DNA of 64,000 nucleotides from Fluviicola sp. (GTDB lineage Bacteria > Bacteroidota > Bacteroidia > Flavobacteriales_D > Crocinitomicaceae): NCBI GenBank assembly GCA_002734065.2, contig NVXU02000009.1, positions 1 to 64,000 on the forward strand, read 5' to 3'. The position numbers and the translations under genes were made by a program. Position 1 is the first letter of the stretch. Each line of letters opens with the position of its first letter. Below the pieces are notes generated by a model. That model worked only from the letters and a program-made list of their open reading frames with translations. It was not told the DNA's origin and did no database searches. Positions 56,367 through 64,000 of this stretch are shown here, in pieces.

Positions 56367-56762
56367 ATGAAACTCATTTCTATTTCAATATTATCTGTCA
56401 TTTTCTTTTTTGTTTTTTCATCTTGTAAAAAAACAGAGGGTCCTGGAGGGTCTTCTTCTATAGCAGGAAAGGTGTATGCTGAAGTATATGACGGTGCTGG
56501 CAACTTATTAACCGAGTATGACATTGCAAAAGAAGACGTTTATATCATATATGGTAATGAATCTAGTACTTTTGATGACCGTGTAAAAACATCTTTTGAT
56601 GGTTCTTTTAAGTTCGAATACCTAGAAACTGGCAACTATCAAATCTTTGTTTACGAAAAGGATGTTACATCTCCAAGCGGTAAGGCTGTGGTGCTTGTTG
56701 ATAGTCAAATTAGCAAGAAAAAATCAACTGTTGACATAGGAACTATCACTATAAAAAAATGA
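56367..56762 (+). CDS. Small lipoprotein with prealbumin-like domain
   Basis: 131 residues. The lipobox is in VIFFFVFSSCKKTEGPGGSS (Cys 20). The rest is one Ig/prealbumin-like domain (SIAGKVYAEVYDGAGNLLTEYD, DGSFKFEYLETGNYQIFVYEKD, KKSTVDIGTITIKK), similar in layout to the pair at 45525-46309. Function unknown. The stop overlaps the ATG of the next gene, a DUF2490 outer-membrane protein (ATGA at 56759), so an outer-membrane lipoprotein/barrel pair is likely. Confidence 0.8.
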   Translation: MKLISISILSVIFFFVFSSCKKTEGPGGSSSIAGKVYAEVYDGAGNLLTEYDIAKEDVYIIYGNESSTFDDRVKTSFDGSFKFEYLETGNYQIFVYEKDVTSPSGKAVVLVDSQISKKKSTVDIGTITIKK

Positions 56763-57433
56763 GATTAGTCCTTCAGGTTCTTTTAATCCTAACACTTTCA
56801 TCTTCTTCTTTTGGGCAGAATGATGACTACATGTTGTGGACAAAAATTGGTGCTAAAGGCCAAATTTCAGATAAAATGTCTTGGGCGGGAGAATTAAATA
56901 CACGAATTGGAGGGTTTGGTGTCGAAACCTTTTTTCCACAGTTTGGGGTTGAGTATAAGCCCTTAAAATGGTTACGTCCTTCTATAGAATATCGTTTCAT
57001 TGTTGACAGAAATAAGTATGGAAACTATAAGGCTTCTAATCGTCTCAATTTCAATGTTAATTTCAAAAAAGACGTTTCTAAACTATCCATAGGTTTTAGG
57101 CTTCGGTATCAATATGCGTTCAATAGTTTTTCGCGCCCAGAATACAATCCTGATTTTGATGTTGCCTTTCGTTTTAAACCAAGTGTTGAATATAAGATAG
57201 ACAACAGCATTTTTACGCCTTTTGCAGCTGTTGAGTTCTTTTATGACCCAACATATAGCCCTATCGGACCTGATTTTTCTAAATTTAGACTTGGGCTAGG
57301 AACTAAGGTGAACCTTAAGGGTCCAAACACCTTGTCTATCAAATATCAATTAGACAATAAGTTTCATGATTTTGAGGACCAAATAAGACATGTGATTGCT
57401 CTGTCCTATAGCTATAAAATCAAGGGTAAATAG
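56759..57433 (+). CDS. DUF2490 outer-membrane beta-barrel protein
   Basis: 224 residues with signal peptide (MRLVLQVLLILTLSSSSFGQ). The DUF2490 pattern is visible: DDYMLWTKIGAKGQISDKMSWAGELNTRIG near the start (given in parts), PQFGVEYKPLKWLRPSIEYRFIVDRNKYGNY, LSIGFRLRYQYAFNSFSRPEYNPDF, VEYKIDNSIFTPFAAVEFFYD, and HVIALSYSYKI at the end. Such proteins form outer-membrane barrels of unknown specificity. It is coupled to the preceding lipoprotein gene by a 4-nt overlap. Confidence 0.88.
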   Translation: MRLVLQVLLILTLSSSSFGQNDDYMLWTKIGAKGQISDKMSWAGELNTRIGGFGVETFFPQFGVEYKPLKWLRPSIEYRFIVDRNKYGNYKASNRLNFNVNFKKDVSKLSIGFRLRYQYAFNSFSRPEYNPDFDVAFRFKPSVEYKIDNSIFTPFAAVEFFYDPTYSPIGPDFSKFRLGLGTKVNLKGPNTLSIKYQLDNKFHDFEDQIRHVIALSYSYKIKGK

Positions 57434-57528
57434 AGGGGCCTTCTAATGGTTTAAATGTTTTTTAAAATAAATTCTATCCGTTTTTTTGTTTTTCATAAAG
57501 ACGTTTTTAAATGTCTATCTTCTCAATA

Positions 57529-58835
57529 TCATAAAGCTTTGGTTTTTCCATAAAATTTATTAAAAATAACACATGCCGTGAGGTCACCTGTTACATTGAT
57601 GGCAATTCTAAACATTCCTAATATTCTTTCTACACCAATTATTATAATAATTCCTTCTGTGGGAATTCCTACACTTCCTAAAACAGAAGCAAGAACAACC
57701 ACTCCGCCCCCTGGAATAGCTGGTGTTCCAATTGATGCGGCAACAATGGTTATGATTATTACGATAATATTAAACATACTCATTTCTAAGCCGTAAGCTT
57801 GGGCAATAAATAAAGTCGTAATGGTTTGATAGAGCGCCGTTCCGTCCATGTTTACCGTCGCTCCAATTGGGATTATGAAATTGCTAATGCTTTTTTCTAC
57901 CCCCAACTCTTCTTCTGCCGTTTTTAAAGACAAAGGCATTACAGCTGCCGAACTTGTTGTAGAGAACGCCAAAAGTTGAACGTCTTTTATTTTTTTAAGA
58001 AATTGGAAGGGGCTTCTTTTCGTAACTAAAAAAATAAGAATAAGATAAAAAATACCCAAGAGCAACAACCCTAATAAAACGACTGCGACATAAAACCCAA
58101 GACCTGAAAGGGAACTTAATCCGACGCTAGAGGTAAGTTGTGCCATAAGTCCAAAAACAGCAACAGGAACCAAAAGCATAGACCATTTAACGATTGTTAT
58201 ACAGACTTCTTGAATCGCGTTTAAAAGTGTTTTTACAGGCGCAACAATCTGCTTTCGAGAGAAAGAACGGCAACCCCTATAATTATTGCAAAAATCACGA
58301 TGCTTAACATTTCTCCATTCACCATAGATGCCAATGGGTTTTCAGGCAACAGGTTAGAAATGGCGTTGGGTATATTTTCAAAGCCAAAAGAGTCTATGTT
58401 GGAGGATTCTATTCCACTGTGTTTTGCTATTGCATGCTGATGAAGAAATTTACCCGGTTTGAAAATTATCGAAAGAAACATGGCAATACTAACAGAAACG
58501 ATGGTAGTTCCAACAAAGTACAGTAGGACTCCGAACCCCATTTTTCTTAAATTCTCTTTGTTGTTTCCTGCAATTCCAGTAATTATAGATGCAACAATCA
58601 GAGGGATCATAATCATCTGTACGAGCTTAAGAAAAAGTATTCCTGGAAGCGCAAGCCAGTTGCCTAAAATATCAACTGTGTTTTTACTCAACCAACCATT
58701 TTCTGAACTTAATAACAAGCCTAACCCCACTCCTAAAAACAAGGCAATAATAACTTTTAACCAAAGTTTTTTCTCCACCAACCTTTGCAGGTAGTGATTA
58801 AGGGATTTTAGGGATTTAACTTCTGTTTCAAACAT
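57529..58835 (-). pseudogene. Dicarboxylate/amino-acid:cation symporter (DAACS), frameshifted
   Basis: The two halves of one DctA/GltP-type symporter lie in different frames. The N-terminal half (58835-58233, 200 codons) has VKIIAL-type helices up to IIIGVAVLSLESRLLRL-stop. The C-terminal half continues as QIVAPVKTLLNAIQEVCITIVKWSMLLVPVAVFGLMAQL, then the family core STTSSAAVMPLSLKTAEEELGV, IGATVNMDGTALYQ and FRIAINVTGDLTACVI. The switch occurs near 58255-58265 in a TTCTCTCGAAAG stretch: one extra base or the loss of two would restore a single frame of about 430 residues. It is a fresh frameshift, a sequencing error or, less likely, programmed; sequence on both sides is otherwise intact. Confidence 0.88.
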
Positions 58836-58882
58836 TTTCCCAGTTAATTAGGTGCTTTTTTATGTTTCCTAAAGCTTCTTTT

Positions 58883-58902
58883 GTCTTTTTTATAAAAAAG
58901 AC
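58883..58902 (-). terminator. AT-rich palindrome after gldH
   Basis: GTCTTTTTTA / TAAAAAAGAC is a perfect 20-bp palindrome directly after the gldH stop. The stem is almost all A-T and no long T-run follows on the - strand, so terminator function is uncertain. Confidence 0.35.
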
Positions 58903-58903
58903 C

Positions 58904-59365
58904 TTACTTCGCTTCTTCCACCCTTAAACCTAAGTCAAGAACTTCATCTATTTCAGAGGCTGTTATTCCCTGTTCTAAGGTAAATGTATAGGTTCCTTCT
59001 AAAGGTAACATTCTTTTTTCAAAGTAAAGAGATGTTTCAACTATAGATCCAGTATTGTTTCCAATCCAAGCGCCATTTTCATCTGTGATTTTAATTTCAA
59101 ATGGTTCTCGAGCAGAATTCCCGTCTGGAGAATCCGTTTTCATAAACACCCATAAATTACTGTATTTGTAATCTGTTGTTGTTCTAAGCGATAGAATAAA
59201 ATTGTATTCTTTATCAACGTCTTCAATTTTAACCTCATAAATGGGTTTTACATCTTGAGGCCATTCTCTGTTTTCAAATGAATACACTTTTTCAAAAAGA
59301 GGTGTTTCTCCACAAGAGGACAAGATAAAAAGCAGAAATCCAAACAAATATATCTTCTTAGTCAT
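58904..59365 (-). CDS. gldH: Gliding-motility lipoprotein GldH
   Basis: 153 residues from ATG 59365; the longer frame to 59626 is only antisense-like readthrough of the ricT tail. The lipoprotein signal MTKKIYLFGFLLFILSSCG has Cys 18. The domain reads VYSFENREWPQDVKPIYEVKIEDVDKEYNFILSLRTTTDYKYSNLWVFMKT (in parts), with later LPLEGTYTFTLEQGI and LGLRVEE, the GldH pattern. GldH is an envelope lipoprotein needed for gliding in Flavobacterium. It overlaps the end of ricT by 8 nt in the conserved holB-ricT-gldH order. Confidence 0.9.
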   Translation of the reverse strand: MTKKIYLFGFLLFILSSCGETPLFEKVYSFENREWPQDVKPIYEVKIEDVDKEYNFILSLRTTTDYKYSNLWVFMKTDSPDGNSAREPFEIKITDENGAWIGNNTGSIVETSLYFEKRMLPLEGTYTFTLEQGITASEIDEVLDLGLRVEEAK

Positions 59366-60638
59366 TCTTTTTGTTTCGAGGGTTTTGATTATTACTGCGC
59401 TGTTGATTCTTATTGTTGTTGTTATTTCTTCGTTTATTGTTATTCGATGAGTTTTTTGACTTGTTTTTTGCGTTCGGATTGTTGTTTCCTTCTTTTTGTT
59501 TTCCTCCTCCCCTGCTTTTGTTTGGACGCTTCTTTTTCTTCTTTTTAAAAATATGCTCAAAGCGATTAAGGTCGTCTTGTCCAACAACATTTGTATAATC
59601 TGGCTTTTCAACCTCAACGGTTTCAATAAAATCGGCTAAATCAAAGGGTTTTTTTCCGTCTTTATTCTGTCTTATAATTTCTCTTACTCGCTCTGGTTTA
59701 AGAGGAACAAGCGAAGAACCTCCCCCTTTTCCATCGTCGTAAGCGTACCACATTTCTTTCTTAAAAACGTCTGTTTTAACGTGCATTGCGGTGCCTTTCT
59801 CAGTTCTTAATTTTAAATCTCCTTTCGGAAAGGCTTTTAGCGCGTCCAAATACATGTCTAACTCATAATTGAGACAACATTTCAACTTTCCACATTGTCC
59901 AGCGAGTTTTTGAGGATTCAAAGACAGCTGTTGATAACGAGCAGCAGAAGTTGAAACAGACCTGAAGTCTGTCAACCAAGTTGAACAACAAAGTTCTCTC
60001 CCGCACGAACCAATCCCCCCAAGCCTTGCTGATTCTTGGCGAGAACCTATCTGTTTCATTTCTATTCTCACCTTAAATTCTCCGGCAAGATCACGAATTA
60101 GCTGTCTAAAATCCACCCGCCCTTCTGCGGTGTAATAGAATGTTGCTTTTGAAAGGTCTCCTTGGTATTCAACGTCAGAAATTTTCATTTGCAAGCTTAA
60201 ATTCACCGCCAATGTGCGAGATTTATACATTACTTCTTTTTCCAACGATCGCGCCTTAATCCAGCGGTCGATATCATCTTGTGAGGCCGTTGATTTTATC
60301 CCTCTTACTTCCGAAGGTTTCAATTTTGGCGCTTTCTTCTTTACTTGAATTCTGGCTAATTCTCCCGTTACTGAAACGACACCAATGTCTGTTCCTGGAG
60401 AACCTTCAACAACCACAACGTCTCCAGCCTGGAGAGAAAGGTTGTTTGTGTTCTTAAAAAATGATTTTCGGCTATTTTTAAATCGAACCTCTATTATATC
60501 ATAAGGAGCCTGTCCGTTCGGTAAAGCAACATTTGCTAACCAGTCGTACACCTCTAATTTATTGCATCCACCAGAACTACAAGTACCATTATTTTTACAT
60601 CCGTTTGGAGTTCCATCTCCACAATTGGTACAACTCAT
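59358..60638 (-). CDS. ricT: RicT-like PSP1-domain protein with Asn/Lys-rich tail
   Basis: 426 residues. The N-terminal part has a short Cys cluster (MSCTNCGDGTPNGCKNNGTC). The PSP1 core (about 55-300) contains VVVVEGSPGTDIGVVSV, YYTAEGRVDFRQLIRDLAGEF, RIEMKQIGSRQESARLGGIG, CGRELCCSTWL and AGQCGKLKCCLNYE with the paired Cys that bind Fe-S in the RicAFT complex. Residues about 365-426 are low-complexity Lys/Asn/Arg, typical of Bacteroidota members. In Bacillus RicT works with RicA and RicF to control RNase Y; in Bacteroidota its role is unknown. It sits between holB and gldH, overlapping gldH by 8 nt. Confidence 0.9.
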   Translation of the reverse strand: MSCTNCGDGTPNGCKNNGTCSSGGCNKLEVYDWLANVALPNGQAPYDIIEVRFKNSRKSFFKNTNNLSLQAGDVVVVEGSPGTDIGVVSVTGELARIQVKKKAPKLKPSEVRGIKSTASQDDIDRWIKARSLEKEVMYKSRTLAVNLSLQMKISDVEYQGDLSKATFYYTAEGRVDFRQLIRDLAGEFKVRIEMKQIGSRQESARLGGIGSCGRELCCSTWLTDFRSVSTSAARYQQLSLNPQKLAGQCGKLKCCLNYELDMYLDALKAFPKGDLKLRTEKGTAMHVKTDVFKKEMWYAYDDGKGGGSSLVPLKPERVREIIRQNKDGKKPFDLADFIETVEVEKPDYTNVVGQDDLNRFEHIFKKKKKKRPNKSRGGGKQKEGNNNPNAKNKSKNSSNNNKRRNNNNNKNQQRSNNQNPRNKKND

Positions 60639-60722
60639 AGTCTATATTTCTTGGGTATAAAAATACAAATTATTCAATAATTTTCTTCTAAAATCTTCTC
60701 CTTCTTAAAAATCAAGCACTAT

Positions 60723-61835
60723 TTAGCCTGTATGAATGTGTCTCATTACCTGAAAACAGAGATTTGTAAACAGAATTTTAGTGTTTGCATTTCTTTCTAT
60801 ATAATATACAGAATCACTGAAAGATTCTGTCATACTTTGGATATTATTGCCCGTTATAAATTTTGCAAAATTCTCTAAAAAGGCATCTTCATCTTCAGAA
60901 ACTCGTGTAATAACATCCCCAGTATAGTTTCTTAAAATGCTTTGCCTAAACATGTGCAAGGCATATTTTAAAAATTGCTTTTGATTTTCTTTGCTTGTTT
61001 TGGTAATGTCTTCTGCCCAAGAAATCATGTCGAGCACATTTTTTTTATAACAAACCCTCATCAGCTGAATAAAAAGCTGGTTATTTGCGTCCTCTCCTTG
61101 ATTTTCACTAAACAATTCCTGTGCCTCTATAAGGTCGCCCTTTGATCTGCTGACAATACTCTCTGAAGGCGCTCCTCCCTTTTTACTTTTTAAATATTCT
61201 ATCGTATCGTCACATCCTATTTTTGGGAAAATTATTTTTTGTGTTCTTGATAAAATTGTTTGCAGAATATAGTCTTGTGATTCTGCAACTAAGATAAAAA
61301 CGGTCTTTGCTGGTGGTTCTTCTATAATTTTTAATAGTTTATTGGCGCACTGAGGGTTCATTTCTTCTGCCATCCAAATTATCATCACTTTGTATCCTCC
61401 TTCAAAGGCTTTAAGTGTTAGTTTTTTAATTATTTGCTGACTTTCATGAACACTAATGATTGGTTTTCTTTCTTTTGGATCTATTCTTTTTAACCAAGAA
61501 TTAAGGTTAAAATAAGGCATTTCTATTACTTGTTCTCGCCAATCAGAAAGAAAAGGGTCGCTCGTGTTCGAAAGTGCTTGCACCGTTGGAAAAGAAAAAT
61601 GAAGGTCTGGATGCTCCATTTTGTCAACCCTTAAACACGAAGAGCATTCTCCACAACTGTCTTTTTCTCCTTTGTTTTCACAAAATAAATATTGTGCGAA
61701 CGCCAAAGCCATTGGAAGTGTTCCATATCCAGGTTTTCCTAAAAATAGTTGCGCATGACTTACTTTGTCGTTCTTAACCTCTTCAATAAGACGACTTTTA
61801 AGTTTTTCTTGCCCAATAACTGATTTAAAATGCAT
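60723..61835 (-). CDS. holB: DNA polymerase III subunit delta'
   Basis: 370 residues from ATG 61835; a longer frame (to 62159) runs into the divergent gene and was rejected. It is a clamp-loader AAA+ subunit that opens the beta clamp with delta and gamma/tau. Features: VIGQEKLKSRLIEEVKNDKVSHAQLFLGKPGYG, the zinc-type cluster CENKGEKDSCGECSSC, IIKKLTLKAFEGGYKVMIIW, the region LLKIIEEPPAKTVFILVAES (sensor I / SRC-like RTQKIIFPKI), and a helical C-terminal domain. The gene leads the holB-ricT-gldH cluster. Confidence 0.95.
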   Translation of the reverse strand: MHFKSVIGQEKLKSRLIEEVKNDKVSHAQLFLGKPGYGTLPMALAFAQYLFCENKGEKDSCGECSSCLRVDKMEHPDLHFSFPTVQALSNTSDPFLSDWREQVIEMPYFNLNSWLKRIDPKERKPIISVHESQQIIKKLTLKAFEGGYKVMIIWMAEEMNPQCANKLLKIIEEPPAKTVFILVAESQDYILQTILSRTQKIIFPKIGCDDTIEYLKSKKGGAPSESIVSRSKGDLIEAQELFSENQGEDANNQLFIQLMRVCYKKNVLDMISWAEDITKTSKENQKQFLKYALHMFRQSILRNYTGDVITRVSEDEDAFLENFAKFITGNNIQSMTESFSDSVYYIERNANTKILFTNLCFQVMRHIHTG

Positions 61836-61932
61836 AGAATATAAAAGTAATTGATTTTTTGGAACTATTTTTGATTTAATTACCACAATAACGATGAAAC
61901 CTGTATATTTAGGTTTCCAAAAGAAGATAAAA

Positions 61933-63231
61933 ATGAAAAAACTGTATGTATTAGTCGCTGTTATTATGGCGTCGTTTGTAACTTTTGCCTCTGTCGCAGA
62001 AACAAGCGTAGCTATTGAAAACATAGCAAAAGAAGGTGTTGATGTAACGATTGCTGTTAATAGCGGTGGTGAAACTGTAAAGGGAGCTTTGGTTAAAATA
62101 GTTGCCCAAAGAATGGTAATCGGTGCAGGAACTACTGACGAAAGTGGTAACGTAACCATTAATATTGCTAGTTATGGTAACCAACTTGTTACGATAGAGG
62201 TTTATCATTCTCTATATAAATCTCAAAAATTGAATGGTATTAAGTTAGAAACTGGAAAAACTTATTCGTTTAGCCTTATTGGTAAAGGAGAAACTGTTAC
62301 CGAAATAACCGAAGAATCTGAAGTTCGTGTTGTAAAAACGCAAGAAGAAACAGAGCAAGAAAAGAAAGAGGCCGAAGAAGCAATCGCGAGAAAAGAAGAG
62401 GCTATAAAAAGACAAGAAGAGTTAAGAAAAGAAACGGAAGAATTGGCTGCGAAAGGAGAAGAGGCTTCAAAAGAAGCTGAGGAAGCAAAAAAACGCACTG
62501 AAGAAGCAAAGGAAGAAGCCGAAGAAATAAAAAACAATTCAAATACCATCTCTGATGATAAGCGTAAGCAAATTGAAGAAGACATAAGAGCACGGGAAGA
62601 AGAGGCTAAAAAACGAGAAGAGGAAGCTAAAAAGCGTGCTGAAGCTCTCGAAGGAGCTAGTTCTGAATTAGAAAAAGCGAAAGGCGCAGAGAAAGAGGCT
62701 AAAAAGGAATCAGAAAAAGCACAAAAAGAGCAAGAGAAAGAGCGTGAAGAAGCAGAAAAAGCGGCAAAGGAAAAAGAGAAAGAAGCTGATGAAATGAAAG
62801 ATGCAGCAGAGAAGGAAAAGAAAGAGAAAGAAAAAGACGCGAAAGAAGAAGAGAAAAAAGCGAAAGAGGAAGAGTCTGCCAAAAAGGATGCTGAAAAATT
62901 AGCCAAAGAGAAAGAGAAAGAAGCAAAGGAAGCTGAAAAAGATGCAAAAGATGCTGAGAAAGAAATAAAAGAAGCCGAAAAAGACGCTAAAAAAGAAGCA
63001 GCCAACCAGGCAAAACTTGATAAACTTGATGGTGATCAAGAAAAAATAGAAAAAGACAGAAAAAAATTAGATGACAAGCAAAAAAAGCTAGATAAAAAAA
63101 TTAAGAAAGGCAAGGGTCTTGATAAGCTTGCGGGTGATCAGAAAAAGTTAGACGAGTCTAACTCTAAGCTAGACGACGCTCAATCTAAACTTGACGGCAA
63201 GCGTAAAAAATTGCTTAAAAAGATGAAATAG
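61933..63231 (+). CDS. Exported highly charged coiled-coil protein with prealbumin-like N-terminus
   Basis: 432 residues from ATG 61933, chosen because MKKLYVLVAVIMASFVTFASVA is a clean signal peptide (a longer frame starts at 61894). Residues about 30-130 form a prealbumin/carboxypeptidase-regulatory-like domain (VDVTIAVNSGGETVKGALVKIVA, LVTIEVYHSLYK). About 145-390 are a nearly uninterrupted Glu/Lys/Ala helix (units such as EEAKKREEEAKKRAEALE), and the last 50 residues contain repeated LDKLAGDQKKLDE-type motifs. It is probably a long periplasmic or surface stalk. A strong terminator follows. The opposite-strand ORF here (Ser/Phe-rich) is only the mirror of this composition. Confidence 0.85.
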   Translation: MKKLYVLVAVIMASFVTFASVAETSVAIENIAKEGVDVTIAVNSGGETVKGALVKIVAQRMVIGAGTTDESGNVTINIASYGNQLVTIEVYHSLYKSQKLNGIKLETGKTYSFSLIGKGETVTEITEESEVRVVKTQEETEQEKKEAEEAIARKEEAIKRQEELRKETEELAAKGEEASKEAEEAKKRTEEAKEEAEEIKNNSNTISDDKRKQIEEDIRAREEEAKKREEEAKKRAEALEGASSELEKAKGAEKEAKKESEKAQKEQEKEREEAEKAAKEKEKEADEMKDAAEKEKKEKEKDAKEEEKKAKEEESAKKDAEKLAKEKEKEAKEAEKDAKDAEKEIKEAEKDAKKEAANQAKLDKLDGDQEKIEKDRKKLDDKQKKLDKKIKKGKGLDKLAGDQKKLDESNSKLDDAQSKLDGKRKKLLKKMK

Positions 63232-63260
63232 GAATCCATTAATCATCTATATAATGTTTT

Positions 63261-63293
63261 AAAAAAGCGTTCTGTAATTCAGAACGCTTTTTT
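63261..63293 (+). terminator. Bidirectional rho-independent terminator
   Basis: AAAAAAGCGTTCTG / CAGAACGCTTTTTT form a 14-bp stem with a 5-nt loop, including the A- and T-runs. It lies 29 nt past the coiled-coil protein gene and its T-run runs into the -7 box of the next gene. Confidence 0.95.
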
Positions 63294-63300
63294 AGTTTTG
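63293..63300 (+). promoter_or_regulatory. Bacteroidota -7 box upstream of EamA transporter gene
   Basis: TAGTTTTG fits TAnnTTTG and ends 5 nt before the ATG at 63306. It begins at the last base of the preceding terminator stem. Confidence 0.45.
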
Positions 63301-63305
63301 CAAAC

Positions 63306-64000
63306 ATGAACTCAAAGTTTAAATATCTTATACTAATGCACCTCATTATATTCATTTGGGGTTTTACAGGTATCTTGGGGAAGCTTATTCTTCTTGACGC
63401 TGTCGTTATTGTATGGTTTCGAGTAATCATTGCGTTTATTGCTTTAGGAATATATATGATTGCTCGAGGAGGTTCTTTTAAAACAAAATATAAGGGCAGC
63501 TTACTACACCTTATAATCGTTGGTATGTTCGTAGCGGTTCACTGGTTAACTTTCTATCAATCCATTCAACTTTCAACGGCCTCTCTTGGTATTCTTTGTT
63601 TATCGACAACCACCCTACATGTTGCGTGGTTAGAGCCTTTGGTGTTCAAAAAGAAAATTAACCCCGCCGAACTTGTCCTCAGTCTTATTGTTGTTTTTGG
63701 AATTTACATCACCACTTCTGGATTTAGTCATAATGAATTTGTCGCTTTGATTTATGGTTTGGTTTCTGCTTTTTTTGCTGCCCTTTTTGCTGTATTCAAC
63801 ACAAAAATTGTAGAACGGGAACCCGCAAACGTTATGACTTTTTATGAAATGATTTCTGCTGCGATTAGTGTTTCTATCTTTTTAATTCTTCTTGGTAAAT
63901 TCAATTCTGAGCTGTTTGTAATGACCCAATCTGACTTTTTATGGTTGATCTTTTTAGGGGTGGTTTGTACGTCTTTTGCTTTTTTAGCAACTATTGTTGT
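63306..64000 (+). CDS. EamA/DMT-family transporter (3' end beyond window)
   Basis: At least 231 residues, open to the window edge. About seven of the usual ten membrane helices are seen: YLILMHLIIFIWGFTGILG, VVIVWFRVIIAFIALGIYMI, LLHLIIVGMFVAVHWLTFYQSIQ, TASLGILCLSTTTLHVAWLEPL, LVLSLIVVFGIYITTSG, FVALIYGLVSAFFAALFAVFNT and the start of the next half. The W-G-F-T-G, WFRV and WLTFYQSI segments are EamA/RhaT signatures (drug/metabolite transporter superfamily). The substrate is unknown; family members export amino acids or other metabolites. Confidence 0.88.
   Translation, partial: MNSKFKYLILMHLIIFIWGFTGILGKLILLDAVVIVWFRVIIAFIALGIYMIARGGSFKTKYKGSLLHLIIVGMFVAVHWLTFYQSIQLSTASLGILCLSTTTLHVAWLEPLVFKKKINPAELVLSLIVVFGIYITTSGFSHNEFVALIYGLVSAFFAALFAVFNTKIVEREPANVMTFYEMISAAISVSIFLILLGKFNSELFVMTQSDFLWLIFLGVVCTSFAFLATIV

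Noticed and set aside
59366-59626. N-terminal extension of the gldH frame
   Set aside because: Low-complexity Lys/Thr sequence from the ricT tail in another frame; the lipobox shows the start at 59365.
61836-62159. Upstream extension of the holB frame
   Set aside because: It runs through the divergent gene's signal peptide region; the family start is the Met at 61835.
62262-63005. 247-codon Ser/Phe-rich ORF on the - strand
   Set aside because: Mirror of the Glu/Lys/Ala coiled-coil gene; composition explains the open frame.

Overview
The window is a chromosomal segment of a Bacteroidota bacterium, almost certainly of the Flavobacteriia/Flavobacteriales type. Evidence: AT-rich DNA; type IX secretion (T9SS) cargo with both type A and type B C-terminal sorting domains; PorP/SprF-like outer-membrane proteins; the gliding lipoprotein gene gldH in the typical holB-ricT-gldH order; a DUF6427-purQ-purD cluster; no clear Shine-Dalgarno sequences; and Bacteroidota-type -7 boxes (TAnnTTTG) lying just upstream of start codons. 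No plasmid, phage or CRISPR locus is visible, and genus cannot be fixed from this segment.

Layout. 0-9.8 kb: surface proteins: a truncated outer-membrane barrel/Ig-array protein with a 46-residue poly-Asp run (-), a type B T9SS protein with its PorP/SprF partner (+), an OmpA-type lipoprotein (+) and a 1104-residue type B protein (-). 9.9-18.4 kb: uvrC, a glycosyltransferase, a cell-wall amidase, tRNA-Asn, an Omp28-type type A protein, an IS3 remnant, a MORN-repeat protein, a 34-aa ORF behind a sigma-54-like promoter, and a GNAT acetyltransferase. 18.4-27.2 kb: mainly housekeeping and membrane genes (bestrophin, HAD phosphatase, CorC/HlyC protein, purD, purQ, DUF6427 protein, DksA-like protein, lspA). 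27.2-28.6 kb: two unrecognised exported proteins between two related intergenic repeats. 28.6-35.4 kb: a TPR/outer-membrane-barrel operon, ftsE and small membrane proteins. 35.4-40.2 kb: a T9SS adhesin and a TPR/HTH regulator, bounded by 38-nt near-identical copies of an esterase gene's 3' end. 40.1-51.3 kb: esterase, T9SS-exported multicopper oxidase, glutaminyl cyclotransferase, ytxJ, pheS, small lipoproteins, an exonuclease, a J-domain protein with HPE in place of HPD, free-methionine-sulfoxide reductase and an Ig-like lipoprotein. 51.5-64 kb: a CotH/TSP3 type B protein with PorP/SprF partner, a DUF2490 protein, a frameshifted dicarboxylate/amino-acid symporter, gldH, ricT, holB, a highly charged coiled-coil protein and a truncated EamA transporter.

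How the genes work together: two of the three type B T9SS proteins sit directly before a PorP/SprF-like gene, which fits dedicated secretion or surface-anchoring pairs. Type A cargo (Omp28-like protein, 941-aa adhesin, multicopper oxidase) stands alone. The most unusual non-genic signals are a 32-bp perfect palindrome present once between genes and once inside a coding sequence, the 38-nt repeats around the adhesin-regulator block, the repeats around the 27-28.5 kb pair, and two TTGGCAC promoter-like motifs at the same distance from their start codons.
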